In this document: one piece after another, positions 50,716 to 59,202 of the stretch
Numbering within the stretch: the first letter of the stretch is position 1
Layout of the letters: the number at the start of each line of letters is the position of its first letter
From: [Clostridium] aerotolerans DSM 5434
GTDB taxonomy: Bacteria > Bacillota > Clostridia > Lachnospirales > Lachnospiraceae
Direction of reading: 5' to 3'
DNA length: 64,000 nt
Assembly: GCF_000687555.1 (NCBI RefSeq)
Contig: NZ_JHWJ01000009.1
Coordinates: forward strand, 123,819 to 187,818
Position numbers and translations under genes: made by a program
Notes under the pieces: generated by a model
What the model saw: only the letters and a program-made list of their open reading frames with translations
Told to the model about the DNA's origin: nothing
Databases searched by the model: none

Positions 50716-51504
50716 TTGTTAAATCAGTTTTCAAGAACCCAGCTTCTCCTAGGTGAAGGGGCCATGGGTCAATTGATGGAAGCAAAAGTTGCTGTTTTTG
50801 GTATTGGCGGAGTGGGCGGTTACGTTGTGGAAGCTCTAGTTCGTAGCGGAGTCCGTTCCTTTGTGCTGGTAGATGATGATAAGGTATGTCTGACCAATTT
50901 AAACAGACAGATCATCGCAACAAGAAAAACAGTGGGTAAATATAAAGTAGAGGTTATGAGAGACCGAATTCTGGAAATCAATCCAGATGCTCAGGTCGAG
51001 ATGCATCAGTGCTTCTTTCTGCCGGAAAATGCGTCAGATTTTAATTTTAAAGAATATGATTACGTCGTAGATGCCGTGGATACAGTCACCGCGAAGCTTG
51101 AACTGATCATGAAGGCCAAAGAAGCCGGAGTTCCGGTCATCAGCTGTATGGGAGCAGGAAACAAGCTGGATCCTACCAGTTTTGAAGTGGCTGACATTTA
51201 TAAGACAACCATGTGTCCCTTAGCTAAGGTCATGAGAAGAGAGCTTAAAAAAAGAGGGGTCAAGAAATTAAAGGTGGTATATTCCAAAGAGAAACCAACC
51301 AGACCCATTGAGGATATGTCCATCAGCTGCCGGACAAACTGTATCTGCCCTCCGGGAGCCAAGCATAAATGCACGGACCGCAGGGATATCCCAGGCAGTG
51401 TTGCCTTTGTTCCTTCTGTAGCAGGTCTGATCATCGCCGGAGAAGTCATAAAAGACCTGGCTAAGATGGCAGATGATTCCGTGAGGAGGAATAAAGATGC
51501 CTGA
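50716..51504 (+). CDS. tcdA: tRNA threonylcarbamoyladenosine dehydratase
   Basis: A 262-residue E1-like (ThiF/MoeB) enzyme that uses ATP to cyclise t6A to ct6A at tRNA position 37. It has the nucleotide motif GIGGVGGYV, DDDKVCLTNLNRQ, the dehydratase-type VVDAVDTVTAK and SCRTNCICPPG near the C-terminus. The start is TTG 50716 after AAGAGGT. Its stop overlaps the next gene by eight bases. A TATAAT (50685-50690) with a TG extension is a possible -10 upstream. Confidence 0.9.
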   Translation: MLNQFSRTQLLLGEGAMGQLMEAKVAVFGIGGVGGYVVEALVRSGVRSFVLVDDDKVCLTNLNRQIIATRKTVGKYKVEVMRDRILEINPDAQVEMHQCFFLPENASDFNFKEYDYVVDAVDTVTAKLELIMKAKEAGVPVISCMGAGNKLDPTSFEVADIYKTTMCPLAKVMRRELKKRGVKKLKVVYSKEKPTRPIEDMSISCRTNCICPPGAKHKCTDRRDIPGSVAFVPSVAGLIIAGEVIKDLAKMADDSVRRNKDA

Positions 51505-52654
51505 TTTAAGCCTGTCATTGGACCAGATGAAAGAACTTGATGAGAATCAATGCCTGCTTATCGATGTCAGGGACCAGACCGCATACAATCACGGTTTTAT
51601 TCCAGGAGCCATTCAAGTGGATCTGGAAAAAATCTTAGAGGGAGAGTACGTTCCTCCTACTGGTAAGAAAGTGATTTTATACTGCTTAAAAGGCGTAATC
51701 AGCGAAGAGGCAGCAGAATACCTGACTGAAAAAGGCTTTGAAGCCTATAACTTAGAGGGCGGCTATGGAAAATGGCTTATTAGCTCTATGGAGAAGGAAA
51801 AAGAAGAGGATAGCGCTGTCCGTCTGGATGAAATTGAACGAAGCCTGCGAAAGAAATTTCACAAGAACATATTCAGCCGGTTTGCTAAGGCTATCAATGA
51901 ATATCAGCTTGTAAAGGAACATGATAAGATAGCAGTCTGTATTTCCGGCGGCAAGGATTCCATGTTAATGGCCAAGCTGTTCCAGGAGATAAGGCGCCAT
52001 AATAAATTTCCCTTTGAGCTAGTATTTCTTGTTATGGACCCAGGATATAACGGGATGAACCGGGAAGTCATTGAAAACAATGCAAAGCTTCTTAACATCC
52101 CAATCACCGTGTTTGAGACCCAGATCTTCGATGCTGTTTACGATGTGGAGAAATCCCCCTGCTATCTCTGTGCCAGAATGAGACGGGGCTATCTATACAG
52201 CAAAGCCAAGGAGCTGGGCTGCAATAAGATCGCATTAGGCCATCATTATGATGACGTCATCGAGACCATACTCATGGGAATGATGTACGGAGGCCAGATC
52301 CAGACCATGATGCCGAAGCTTCACAGCACGAATTTTGAAGGAATGGAACTCATCCGCCCCATGTATCTGATTCGGGAGGATGATATTAAGGCGTGGAGAG
52401 ATTATAATGGCCTTCATTTTATCCAGTGTGCCTGCCGTTTTACCGACACCTGCACCACCTGCAGAACCGATGGGAACACCGGATCTAAAAGGGTGGAAAT
52501 TAAGGATTTAATTAAAGAGCTTAAAAAAGTAAATCCTTATATCGAAGGCAACATTTTTAAAAGCGTGGAAAACGTGAATTTAAATACCATAATTGCTTAT
52601 AAGGAAAATGGAACTGTCCATCATTTTCTCGATGAATATGATGAAAACAGGTAA
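51497..52654 (+). CDS. Rhodanese-TtcA-like fusion tRNA sulfurtransferase
   Basis: A 385-residue two-domain protein. Residues 1-100 form a rhodanese domain with active-site Cys63 (LYCLKGVISEE). Residues 115-385 form a PP-loop ATPase of the TtcA (tRNA 2-thiocytidine) family with ISGGKDS (151-156), CYLC (Cys223/Cys226) and a later Cys cluster CTTC, fitting an iron-sulfur site. The fusion would deliver persulfide sulfur directly to the tRNA-thiolating domain. It overlaps tcdA by eight bases, linking two tRNA modifications. The ATG 51497 follows GAGGAGG. Confidence 0.9.
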   Translation: MPDLSLSLDQMKELDENQCLLIDVRDQTAYNHGFIPGAIQVDLEKILEGEYVPPTGKKVILYCLKGVISEEAAEYLTEKGFEAYNLEGGYGKWLISSMEKEKEEDSAVRLDEIERSLRKKFHKNIFSRFAKAINEYQLVKEHDKIAVCISGGKDSMLMAKLFQEIRRHNKFPFELVFLVMDPGYNGMNREVIENNAKLLNIPITVFETQIFDAVYDVEKSPCYLCARMRRGYLYSKAKELGCNKIALGHHYDDVIETILMGMMYGGQIQTMMPKLHSTNFEGMELIRPMYLIREDDIKAWRDYNGLHFIQCACRFTDTCTTCRTDGNTGSKRVEIKDLIKELKKVNPYIEGNIFKSVENVNLNTIIAYKENGTVHHFLDEYDENR

Positions 52655-52680
52655 TTTTAGGCCGTATTTTAAAATCATAC

Positions 52681-52710
52681 TTGAAATACATACTAACCTT
52701 GTGGTAAATT
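52681..52710 (+). promoter_or_regulatory. Promoter of the Rrf2 gene
   Basis: TTGAAA (52681-52686), 18-base spacer, TAAATT (52705-52710). Flanking ATACTTGAAATACATACTAA has the A/T-rich look of an Rrf2-type site and may allow autoregulation. Confidence 0.5.
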
Positions 52711-52732
52711 ATGATTAAGGAGGTTATATCTT

Positions 52733-53164
52733 ATGAAAATTTCAACAAAGGGCCGGTATGCGGTCAGACTAATGATAGACCTTGCAGAGCATAACAACGG
52801 AGAATTTATTACGCTTATGGATATCGCAGAGCGCCAGGAGATTTCGGAAAAATATTTGGAATCCATCGTATCCATACTCAGCAAGAATGGCCTTCTTATT
52901 TCCTTAAGAGGAAAAGGCGGCGGTTATAAACTTGCTAAGGATCCGGAATATTACACGGTAGGCAGCATTTTAAGACTGACGGAAGGCTCCCTTGCTCCTG
53001 TTTCCTGCATGGAAGGGGAGGCCAATAACTGCAACCGGGCATCCCATTGCCAGACCCTCGAGATGTGGGAAGGGTTAAACAAACTGATCAATGATTACTT
53101 TGATGGAATCACCATTGCAGATCTGGTTCGTAAGAGTGATTACAGCGACAATTACATCATATAG
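52733..53164 (+). CDS. Rrf2 family transcriptional regulator (IscR/CymR-like)
   Basis: A 143-residue winged-helix regulator: ISTKGRYAVRLMIDLA at the N-terminus, a recognition helix around EISEKYLESIVSILS and the wing RGKGGGYKLAK. Three cysteines (Cys92, Cys100, Cys106) follow, nearly the IscR spacing, so it may bind a [2Fe-2S] or [4Fe-4S] cluster; CymR-type cysteine sensing is the alternative. SD AAGGAGG precedes the ATG. Nearby thiolation and cysteine-synthase genes suit a role in sulfur or Fe-S control. Confidence 0.88.
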   Translation: MKISTKGRYAVRLMIDLAEHNNGEFITLMDIAERQEISEKYLESIVSILSKNGLLISLRGKGGGYKLAKDPEYYTVGSILRLTEGSLAPVSCMEGEANNCNRASHCQTLEMWEGLNKLINDYFDGITIADLVRKSDYSDNYII

Positions 53165-53176
53165 ACATTGAGCGTA

Positions 53177-53221
53177 AAAACAGCAAGGAGTCTGAGCTTT
53201 TTTCAGACTCCTTGCTGTTTT
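53177..53221. terminator. Bidirectional intrinsic terminator
   Basis: AAAACAGCAAGGAGTCTGA (53178-53195 region) pairs perfectly with TCAGACTCCTTGCTGTTTT (from 53203), 7-base T-rich loop, T-run on the right and A-run on the left. It lies between the convergent Rrf2 and exporter genes. Confidence 0.92.
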
Positions 53222-53242
53222 GTATTGTGTGACAGCCCTAAA

Positions 53243-54826
53243 TCAACCGAGGAATTTCTTTGTTGAGAAGCGGCCAAGGCTTCGATAAAGCCCTACCGTG
53301 ATTGCTGCCAATATGAGGGTGGCGGCCACTGTGATGCTCTGATTCCACTGAGGAAGTGAAAGCCCCAATGCTACTGGGGCAGCAATTGCTGCAAATCCAA
53401 TTAGCATGGTCACCATGACTGACATAGACTGTTTGACCGCCTCCTGAGGACTCTTCCAGTCATACTTCAGGAAACGAAGATTGATGGATAAACCCACAAC
53501 TGCAATAAATACGGCGTAGACGGTTGGCGTTATAAAAATCATCAGTACGTTAATGAAATCAAACGGAAAGGTCATGGACAAAATCAGGCTGCTAAAGAGA
53601 ATGGCTGGCAGCAGAACCGTTAAATTCACCATGATCTTGGAGTCAAAAACTGCCTTAGTGCTCACTGGCAGAGAATTTAGTATCCAGCGGTTCTTCCCTT
53701 CCATATTAAGGGAAGCTGCGGTAGTAGATGACATAGTTACAAAAATGGCTGGAAAAAAGGGAGCCATGCGCTGCAGCATTTCCGAAAGCCCCGGCAGCTC
53801 CAGAAGATCTGAAAGTTGCCTGGAACCGAACACCTTAAGGAGCAATATGGACCCCACCATCATCACAGAACCGAAACAAGTGTTAAGCAGGTACACCGGA
53901 TAGGAGGTCAAAAGCTTTAGCTCTCTGCGGTAGAGTGCTTTGTTTGGATCTGCGGCGTTTAACTGGGTGACCCGGTAAGCGGAGCGGGTATGCTGGGTAA
54001 ATAATGCGCTATTGATATTTGTATACACTTTGGATAGAAGAAATACGAAGAGAGCAGAAGCTGTGATTGACAAAAGGGCAAAGCCTGTCAACGCCAAAGC
54101 ACTTCTCTTCCACAGTGCGGCAGTGACCAATGCTGCCGGCGGATATAAATGACGGATTGCATTCCCCAGCTGCAGACCAAGGTCAGCCAGCAAATCCATA
54201 TCCATGGACTGTATGGAAAAGGAGAGCGCCAACGTGCCCTGGGTTGCTATAAGGCTTAAGAGAGTGATCACCAGGTTTTTGTGACGGAACCGAACGCTGA
54301 TGGCTGTGATCACCACTCCAATGAACATGGATACAATCATGGGCAGAAGCGGAGCTAACAGCCATATAAGAAGCACCGACAGCCAGAGGATGGCCGGTGA
54401 TCCGGTGACGTTCATAAAGACCACCATAGCCGGAAGCAGAACCACACCGCCAAAGACCAGATTGCCTAAATATACCGTCAGTAATCTGCTCATAATAACA
54501 GATGACTTGGAAACCGGTAGGGACATAATTATGTCAAAGTCTGAAAATCCAAACAGGGTTGTGCTGCTGTGGATCAAAGTGTAGACCAGGGTAATTAAAG
54601 AGAATAGCAGTAAAAAGATAGCAGGCACCAGCTCCACCAACCCGATCGCAGCGTATCCTGCCGAAATCATATAGCTGAAAAAGACCGCCTCAGCCCCTAA
54701 TATAAGGAACACGATTCCCATACCCATGGCCTTAAGCCCTGTCCGAGCATCCTTGGTATGGATCAGTTTATTGATACCAAAAAGTCCAAGGAGCTGGATT
54801 TTACTTAGTAAAAACACGTCAGTCAT
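53243..54826 (-). CDS. ABC exporter membrane subunit (ABC-2 type)
   Basis: A 527-residue protein with about 12 predicted TM helices and the general layout of large ABC-2 export permeases. It includes an N-terminal segment LLGLFGINKLIHTKDARTG, then paired helix bundles split by a hydrophilic region around residues 280-330. It works with the ATPase encoded upstream, whose gene overlaps it by eight bases. The cargo is unknown; drug, peptide or lipid export is possible. Confidence 0.82.
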   Translation of the reverse strand: MTDVFLLSKIQLLGLFGINKLIHTKDARTGLKAMGMGIVFLILGAEAVFFSYMISAGYAAIGLVELVPAIFLLLFSLITLVYTLIHSSTTLFGFSDFDIIMSLPVSKSSVIMSRLLTVYLGNLVFGGVVLLPAMVVFMNVTGSPAILWLSVLLIWLLAPLLPMIVSMFIGVVITAISVRFRHKNLVITLLSLIATQGTLALSFSIQSMDMDLLADLGLQLGNAIRHLYPPAALVTAALWKRSALALTGFALLSITASALFVFLLSKVYTNINSALFTQHTRSAYRVTQLNAADPNKALYRRELKLLTSYPVYLLNTCFGSVMMVGSILLLKVFGSRQLSDLLELPGLSEMLQRMAPFFPAIFVTMSSTTAASLNMEGKNRWILNSLPVSTKAVFDSKIMVNLTVLLPAILFSSLILSMTFPFDFINVLMIFITPTVYAVFIAVVGLSINLRFLKYDWKSPQEAVKQSMSVMVTMLIGFAAIAAPVALGLSLPQWNQSITVAATLILAAITVGLYRSLGRFSTKKFLG

Positions 54827-55538
54827 TGTCTAACACCTCCAAAAATGCGTGCTCAAGGCTTGAATCTCCCCGCACCTCTTCGGTGCTTCCACAGGCAATC
54901 AACTTGCCGCCTTTTATAATGCCGATGCGGTTGCACAGTTTTTCAGCCACGTCAAGCACATGGGTGGAAAAAAAGATGGCACCTCCCTGGTCACACATCT
55001 CCTTCATCATCTCCTTCAGACGAAAAGCTGCTGATGGATCCAGACCGACAAAAGGTTCATCAAGAACCAGTAAACGTGGTTTATGCAAAAACGCGGAGAT
55101 GAGTGCCAGCTTTTGCTTCATTCCATGAGAATAGGAGCCAATTAAATCGCCCAGATTTGCGGTTAGCTCCAACCGTTTGGAATAATCAGCAATTCGTTCT
55201 TCCCGTTCTTTCTTTCCCACGCGAAAGATATCGGCTATAAAGGAAAGATATTGGATTCCTGTTAAATAGTCATAAAGATCAGGATTATCCGGCAGGTAGG
55301 CAATCACCTGTTTGCAGGCCAGAGGCTCATCCTCCAGGGAATGACCATCAACCATAATGCTTCCCTGTTCAAAATCCAATATCCCCACTGCTGAGCGGAG
55401 AGTAGTGGTCTTACCTGCCCCGTTATGTCCAATAAAGCCAAAAAGATCGCCTGCATGGATGGTGAGGCTTACGTCATCCACTGCTTTTTTACCTCCATAA
55501 GTTTTGGTTAAATGATCGATTCGCAGTATTTCATTCAT
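54819..55538 (-). CDS. ABC exporter ATPase
   Basis: A 239-residue ATPase with Walker A GHNGAGKTTT, signature YSHGMKQK, Walker B LLVLDEPFVGLD and switch His in FFSTHVLD. It matches the CcmA-type group that pairs with ABC-2 permeases. It overlaps the HTH regulator gene upstream and the permease gene downstream by eight bases each, so the three are co-translated. Confidence 0.93.
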   Translation of the reverse strand: MNEILRIDHLTKTYGGKKAVDDVSLTIHAGDLFGFIGHNGAGKTTTLRSAVGILDFEQGSIMVDGHSLEDEPLACKQVIAYLPDNPDLYDYLTGIQYLSFIADIFRVGKKEREERIADYSKRLELTANLGDLIGSYSHGMKQKLALISAFLHKPRLLVLDEPFVGLDPSAAFRLKEMMKEMCDQGGAIFFSTHVLDVAEKLCNRIGIIKGGKLIACGSTEEVRGDSSLEHAFLEVLDND

Positions 55539-56100
55539 TTTTTTCTCCTCCTTCTTTTGGCGGGGTAACGATAAGAGCCAGGGAATGAATCTTTCTTCCT
55601 GGTTTTGCGGCTTGTTCCGGTATTCGGTAAGGCGCGATCAGTTCCCCGATTTGAATCATTAAGGTTTCTAACTCCTGAGAATTAACAGCAATGGGACCGG
55701 TGGAAAAGCCGGAACCATCTTTTAGAATATCAATACCATCACGGGCGGTATAATCCGCGAATTCCCTCATGAGAGCAGCGGAAAACTGGGCGAACAGACT
55801 CATATACACATCTCCCCGGTTTTCTTTAAGAAGACGGGGAATGTCCATGGTAGCATCCATGCCCAGCGCATAGACCTTTTCCACTAATGCCCGTACCGGC
55901 CGTTCTTCTGCTATGATCAGCACTCCATATTTGACCATCTTTCCCAGGTGCCGATACAGAGAAGCCTGGGAGATGTCGGTCAGTGTCTGGGCCAGCTCTT
56001 TCGCAGTGACTGTTTTTCTTTCTATTATCTCCATAAGAATTCTGCTGTCGATGGGATCTACGAAGCAGGATATCATATGTTTCATTATCTTTTTGTCCAT
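55531..56100 (-). CDS. HTH (ArsR-like) transcriptional regulator
   Basis: A 189-residue protein whose N-terminal winged helix (about 15-85) has VTAKELAQTLTDISQASLYRHLGKM and a wing with VRALVEKVYAL. The C-terminal helical domain (about 95-180) may sense a ligand. It heads the exporter operon and has a TTATCA palindrome (56142-56158) about 40 bases upstream, so it is likely an autoregulated repressor of the exporter. The inducer is unknown. Confidence 0.83.
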   Translation of the reverse strand: MDKKIMKHMISCFVDPIDSRILMEIIERKTVTAKELAQTLTDISQASLYRHLGKMVKYGVLIIAEERPVRALVEKVYALGMDATMDIPRLLKENRGDVYMSLFAQFSAALMREFADYTARDGIDILKDGSGFSTGPIAVNSQELETLMIQIGELIAPYRIPEQAAKPGRKIHSLALIVTPPKEGGEKNE

Positions 56101-56141
56101 GTGTACCTCCTGATACTGTAAATTTTATCACCTGTAATAAT

Positions 56142-56158
56142 ATTATCACAATGATAAT
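56142..56158. promoter_or_regulatory. Putative operator of the exporter operon
   Basis: ATTATCA (56142-56148) and TGATAAT (56152-56158) form a 7-bp inverted repeat with a 3-base spacer. Another TATCAC half-site lies at 56126-56131 and a GTGATA at 56170-56175. Confidence 0.55.
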
Positions 56159-56535
56159 GTTTCAGCAATGGTGATATCTGGATAAAAGCTTTCTCTGACT
56201 TTTGAGTTCCTGTCTATTTATAAAATATGATTGATACAGTAGGCAAAGAAAAACCAGAAGATAATCTGTCTTATTTCATGACCTCATAAGAAAAGAGAGC
56301 AGGCTTATTTCCATAAATATCAATTTATTTCATAAAAATCACTTTCAAACGAACAATTTTGCAATATATTTACCAAAAGTCTGAATCATTACCCCTTTTT
56401 ACCATTAATTTAACAGTTTTTTACTTAACAGGAAAATCCCAATTCTTTCCACTGGTAAAATGGGAAATTCGGTGCTATCATTTAAATGTAACATAAACGT
56501 AACACAAATGTAATAATTCAAAGGAGGCAAATGAA
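56159..56535 (+). other. Non-coding gap with short direct repeats upstream of the CAP-domain gene
   Basis: This 377-base gap has no credible gene. Three roughly 11-base direct repeats (TGTAACATAAA, CGTAACACAAA, TGTAATAATTC) lie at 56487-56519, just before the SD AAGGAGG (56521-56527). They may be regulator sites in the promoter or leader. No consensus promoter stands out. Confidence 0.4.
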
Positions 56536-57297
56536 TTGAGAAAATTAACAGCACTTGGATTGATGACACTGACTTTAACAAGCATGATCCCATTAACGGC
56601 AAACGCAGCAGTGAGGTGTAATATCCCTTCATTCTCAGGAAGAAATGTAATTTCTATCAATGGATGCTCCAATTCCGATGATTTAAAAACAAAATTACAG
56701 CAGATGGGTATTAATTGTAATAATATCAATATTAATGATATTAACAAGTATTTAAATAGCTGCCAGAACGGCGGAAATGGTACAAACACCAACACAAATA
56801 CAAACACCAACACAAACACCAATACAAACACAAACACAAACACCAATACCAATACCAATACCAACACAAATACCAACACAAACACTAATACCAACACAAA
56901 TACCAATACCAACACCACTAACAAGACTTACACACAGCAGGTAGTTGATCTGGTAAATACAGAAAGAGCAAAAGAAGGTCTTGCACCTCTTACCATCGAT
57001 CCAAGTGTTGAAAAGGCAGCAAACGTAAGAGCAAATGAGATTCAGTCAAACTTTGACCACACTCGTCCTAACGGAAGTTCTTTCTCAAGCGCATTAAAAG
57101 ATCAGGGTGTAAATTTCCGTGGAGCAGGTGAGAACATTGCCTGGGGCCAGAGAACTCCTCAGGAGGTTGTAACTGCTTGGATGAACAGCCCGGGACACCG
57201 TGCAAATATCATGAATAAGAGCTTTACACATATCGGTGTAGGCAATACCCAAAACGGAAGCGGAACACAGTACTGGGTACAGCTGTTTACATATTAA
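56536..57297 (+). CDS. Secreted CAP-domain (YkwD-like) protein with Thr-Asn repeat linker
   Basis: A 253-residue secreted protein. A Sec signal peptide (about 1-25, ending ANAA) precedes a small domain with four Cys (28, 43, 60, 74 region), a Thr-Asn dipeptide linker and a C-terminal CAP/SCP domain (about 130-253) with HTRPNGSSF, GENIAWG and PGHRANIM. The His and Glu residues of the CAP site are present. The domain may bind cell-wall or lipid ligands. TTG 56536 is 8 bases after AAGGAGG; an ATG at 56531 meets a stop after two codons. Confidence 0.9.
   Translation: MRKLTALGLMTLTLTSMIPLTANAAVRCNIPSFSGRNVISINGCSNSDDLKTKLQQMGINCNNININDINKYLNSCQNGGNGTNTNTNTNTNTNTNTNTNTNTNTNTNTNTNTNTNTNTNTNTNTNTTNKTYTQQVVDLVNTERAKEGLAPLTIDPSVEKAANVRANEIQSNFDHTRPNGSSFSSALKDQGVNFRGAGENIAWGQRTPQEVVTAWMNSPGHRANIMNKSFTHIGVGNTQNGSGTQYWVQLFTY
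56782..56917 (+). repeat. Imperfect hexanucleotide repeat encoding poly Thr-Asn
   Basis: About 22 copies of ACMAAY (where M is A or C and Y is C or T) encode a Thr-Asn linker. Third-position variation limits slippage but in-frame length changes would only alter linker length. Confidence 0.9.
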
Positions 57298-57338
57298 TAT
57301 TAATTTTTCATTGCATTTTTAAAATTTCCGAAATTAAG

Positions 57339-57381
57339 ATCCCGGAACCTCTCATTTATCGTCAGAGGTCCCGGGATTTTT
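57339..57381 (+). terminator. Intrinsic terminator of the CAP-domain gene
   Basis: ATCCCGGAACCTCT (57339-57352) pairs with AGAGGTCCCGGGAT (57364-57377), one mismatch, followed by a T-run. Confidence 0.9.
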
Positions 57382-57414
57382 ATTGCTTCTAATCAGTAAG
57401 TGCATATAAACCCA

Positions 57415-57443
57415 TTGACAAAGTATGTTTTAAAAAGTAAAAT
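57415..57443 (+). promoter_or_regulatory. Consensus sigma-A promoter of cysK
   Basis: TTGACA (57415-57420), 17-base spacer, TAAAAT (57438-57443). It lies about 50 bases ahead of the cysK ATG. A-rich sequence downstream could hold a CymR-type site. Confidence 0.75.
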
Positions 57444-57492
57444 TAGATTAGTAATTCTACGAAATAATAGCAGAATAAAGGAGACAAAGCAT

Positions 57493-58425
57493 ATGGCAAA
57501 AATATATACTTCAGCGGATCAGCTTATTGGAAGAACTCCGCTTCTTGAATTATCTAATATAGAAAAAGAATTAGGCTTAAAGGCAAAGCTCTTAGGAAAG
57601 CTGGAGTACTTTAATCCAGCCGGCTCCGTAAAGGACAGAATTGCCAAGGCAATGATCGATGATGCGGAAGCTGCCGGAATTTTAACTTCAGATTCTGTCA
57701 TTATTGAACCCACTTCTGGGAATACTGGTATAGGACTTTCTTCCGTGGCAGCAGCCAGAGGGTATCGGGTCATGATCGTCATGCCGGAGACCATGTCACT
57801 GGAACGACGTACCCTGATGAAAGCTTATGGGGCAGAACTGGTTCTTACTGAAGGTTCCAAGGGAATGAAAGGGGCCATTGCAAAAGCAGAGGAATTAGCG
57901 AAAGAAATCCCTAACAGCTTTATTCCCAGTCAGTTTAACAACATGTCCAATCCCCGCGTTCACAGAGAGACCACAGGTCCCGAAATATACGAAGACACGG
58001 ACGGCAAGGTTGATATATTTGTGGCTGGTGTAGGCACAGGCGGTACGGTCACCGGTGTGGGAGAGTATTTAAAATCCAAGAATCCATCTGTTAAAATCGT
58101 TGCGGTTGAGCCTGCAACCTCTCCCGTATTATCAACGGGAACAGCCGGTCCTCATAAGATTCAGGGAATCGGTGCTGGTTTTGTACCAAATGTTTTAAAT
58201 ACGGAAATTTATGACGAGGTAATTCCGGTTGCCGATGGAGATGCATTTGACACCGGTAGAAAAATTGGAAAAATGGAAGGAATCTTAGTAGGAATTTCTT
58301 CCGGTGCAGCTGTCTGGGCTGCCATCCGCCTGGCACAGAGACCAGAGAATGAGGGTAAGAATATAGTAGTGCTTCTTCCCGACACAGGTGATCGTTATTT
58401 ATCAACAAGTATGTTTACTGATTGA
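57493..58425 (+). CDS. cysK: Cysteine synthase (O-acetylserine sulfhydrylase)
   Basis: A 310-residue PLP enzyme that makes cysteine from O-acetylserine and sulfide. The PLP Lys lies in [11 protein letters not shown], the phosphate loop is [11 protein letters not shown], and the substrate loop is [13 protein letters not shown] 57493 follows AAAGGAG; the longer in-frame start at 57400 lies ahead of the promoter. It has its own promoter and stands apart from its neighbours. The nearby Rrf2 protein is a candidate regulator. Confidence 0.95.
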   Translation: MAKIYTSADQLIGRTPLLELSNIEKELGLKAKLLGKLEYFNPAGSVKDRIAKAMIDDAEAAGILTSDSVIIEPTSGNTGIGLSSVAAARGYRVMIVMPETMSLERRTLMKAYGAELVLTEGSKGMKGAIAKAEELAKEIPNSFIPSQFNNMSNPRVHRETTGPEIYEDTDGKVDIFVAGVGTGGTVTGVGEYLKSKNPSVKIVAVEPATSPVLSTGTAGPHKIQGIGAGFVPNVLNTEIYDEVIPVADGDAFDTGRKIGKMEGILVGISSGAAVWAAIRLAQRPENEGKNIVVLLPDTGDRYLSTSMFTD

Positions 58426-58463
58426 TTTTTATCAGAATATAGGGGTACGATCAGGAATGATAC

Positions 58464-58493
58464 TTGACAGTGAATTCCAGTTTTAATTATAAT
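58464..58493 (+). promoter_or_regulatory. Sigma-A promoter of the FMN reductase-pirin unit
   Basis: TTGACA (58464-58469), 18-base spacer, TATAAT (58488-58493). Both hexamers are consensus. It lies about 120 bases ahead of the reductase start. Confidence 0.78.
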
Positions 58494-58577
58494 AAGACTA
58501 ATTCCTTTATCATGAAAAGGATTACTGGCCCATACTGATTGTAAAGAGCAGATTTACAGAGAACGGGTTAGTTCAAA

Positions 58578-58595
58578 TAAAATAAAATAAAATAA
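58578..58595 (+). repeat. TAAAA microsatellite before the FMN reductase gene
   Basis: Three TAAAA units plus TAA end just before the SD GGGAG. The arrangement copies that before copZ at 7551-7583. Confidence 0.85.
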
Positions 58596-58611
58596 GATGG
58601 GAGATCTAATT

Positions 58612-59175
58612 ATGAGTACAAAAAAGATTGGTGTTATTGTCGGAAGCCTTAGGAGAGATTCATTTAGCCTTGCTGTAGCAAAGGCAGCAGTTTCAGTGGC
58701 TCCGGAAGCACTTTCCCTTAAATTTATCGAAATAGGTGATTTACCTATGTTTAATCAGGACTTTGATGATGATGGAACCACTCCTGATTCCTGGGTCAGA
58801 TTCCGTAACGAAATCAAAGAACTGGATGGAGTTATTTTTGTTACACCAGAATATAACCGTTCTTTCCCGGCAGTGCTTAAGAATGCCATTGATATCGCTT
58901 CCAGACCATACGGAAGCAATGCATGGGATGGAAAAGCAGGCGGTATCATCAGTGTAACTCCAGGAGGTCTTGGAGCCTTTGGTGCGAACCATCATTTACG
59001 TCAGCCAATGACATTTTTAAATGTTCTTATGCTGCAGCAGCCAGAAGCCTATATCAGCAATGTTGCTGACCAGTTAAATGACAAAGGCGAATTCGCAGAC
59101 GAGAACAGCCTGGGATATTTAAAGAACTACATGGAGGCGTTTTCTCAGTGGGTTAATAAAGTATCTGCTTCCTAA
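58612..59175 (+). CDS. NADPH-dependent FMN reductase family protein
   Basis: A 187-residue flavodoxin-like reductase. The FMN-binding motif GSLRRDSFS and the family signature TPEYNRSFPAVLKNAID are clear. It reduces FMN, quinones or azo/chromate compounds with NAD(P)H in the cytosol. ATG 58612 follows GGGAG by 8 bases; the upstream in-frame ATG at 58597 overlaps that SD. A pirin gene follows 27 bases later, probably in one transcript. Confidence 0.93.
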   Translation: MSTKKIGVIVGSLRRDSFSLAVAKAAVSVAPEALSLKFIEIGDLPMFNQDFDDDGTTPDSWVRFRNEIKELDGVIFVTPEYNRSFPAVLKNAIDIASRPYGSNAWDGKAGGIISVTPGGLGAFGANHHLRQPMTFLNVLMLQQPEAYISNVADQLNDKGEFADENSLGYLKNYMEAFSQWVNKVSAS

Positions 59176-59202
59176 TATATAGAAGTAAAAGGAGAAGAGA
59201 AA

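Noticed and set aside
56782..56917. Possible CRISPR-like array
   Set aside because: The repeat unit is six bases, in frame and encodes Thr-Asn; there are no spacers and no cas genes.
56478..56924. Minus-strand Val/Leu/Phe-rich frame over the Thr-Asn repeat
   Set aside because: It is the complement of the repeat and gives a poly Val-Leu-Phe string with no start signal.
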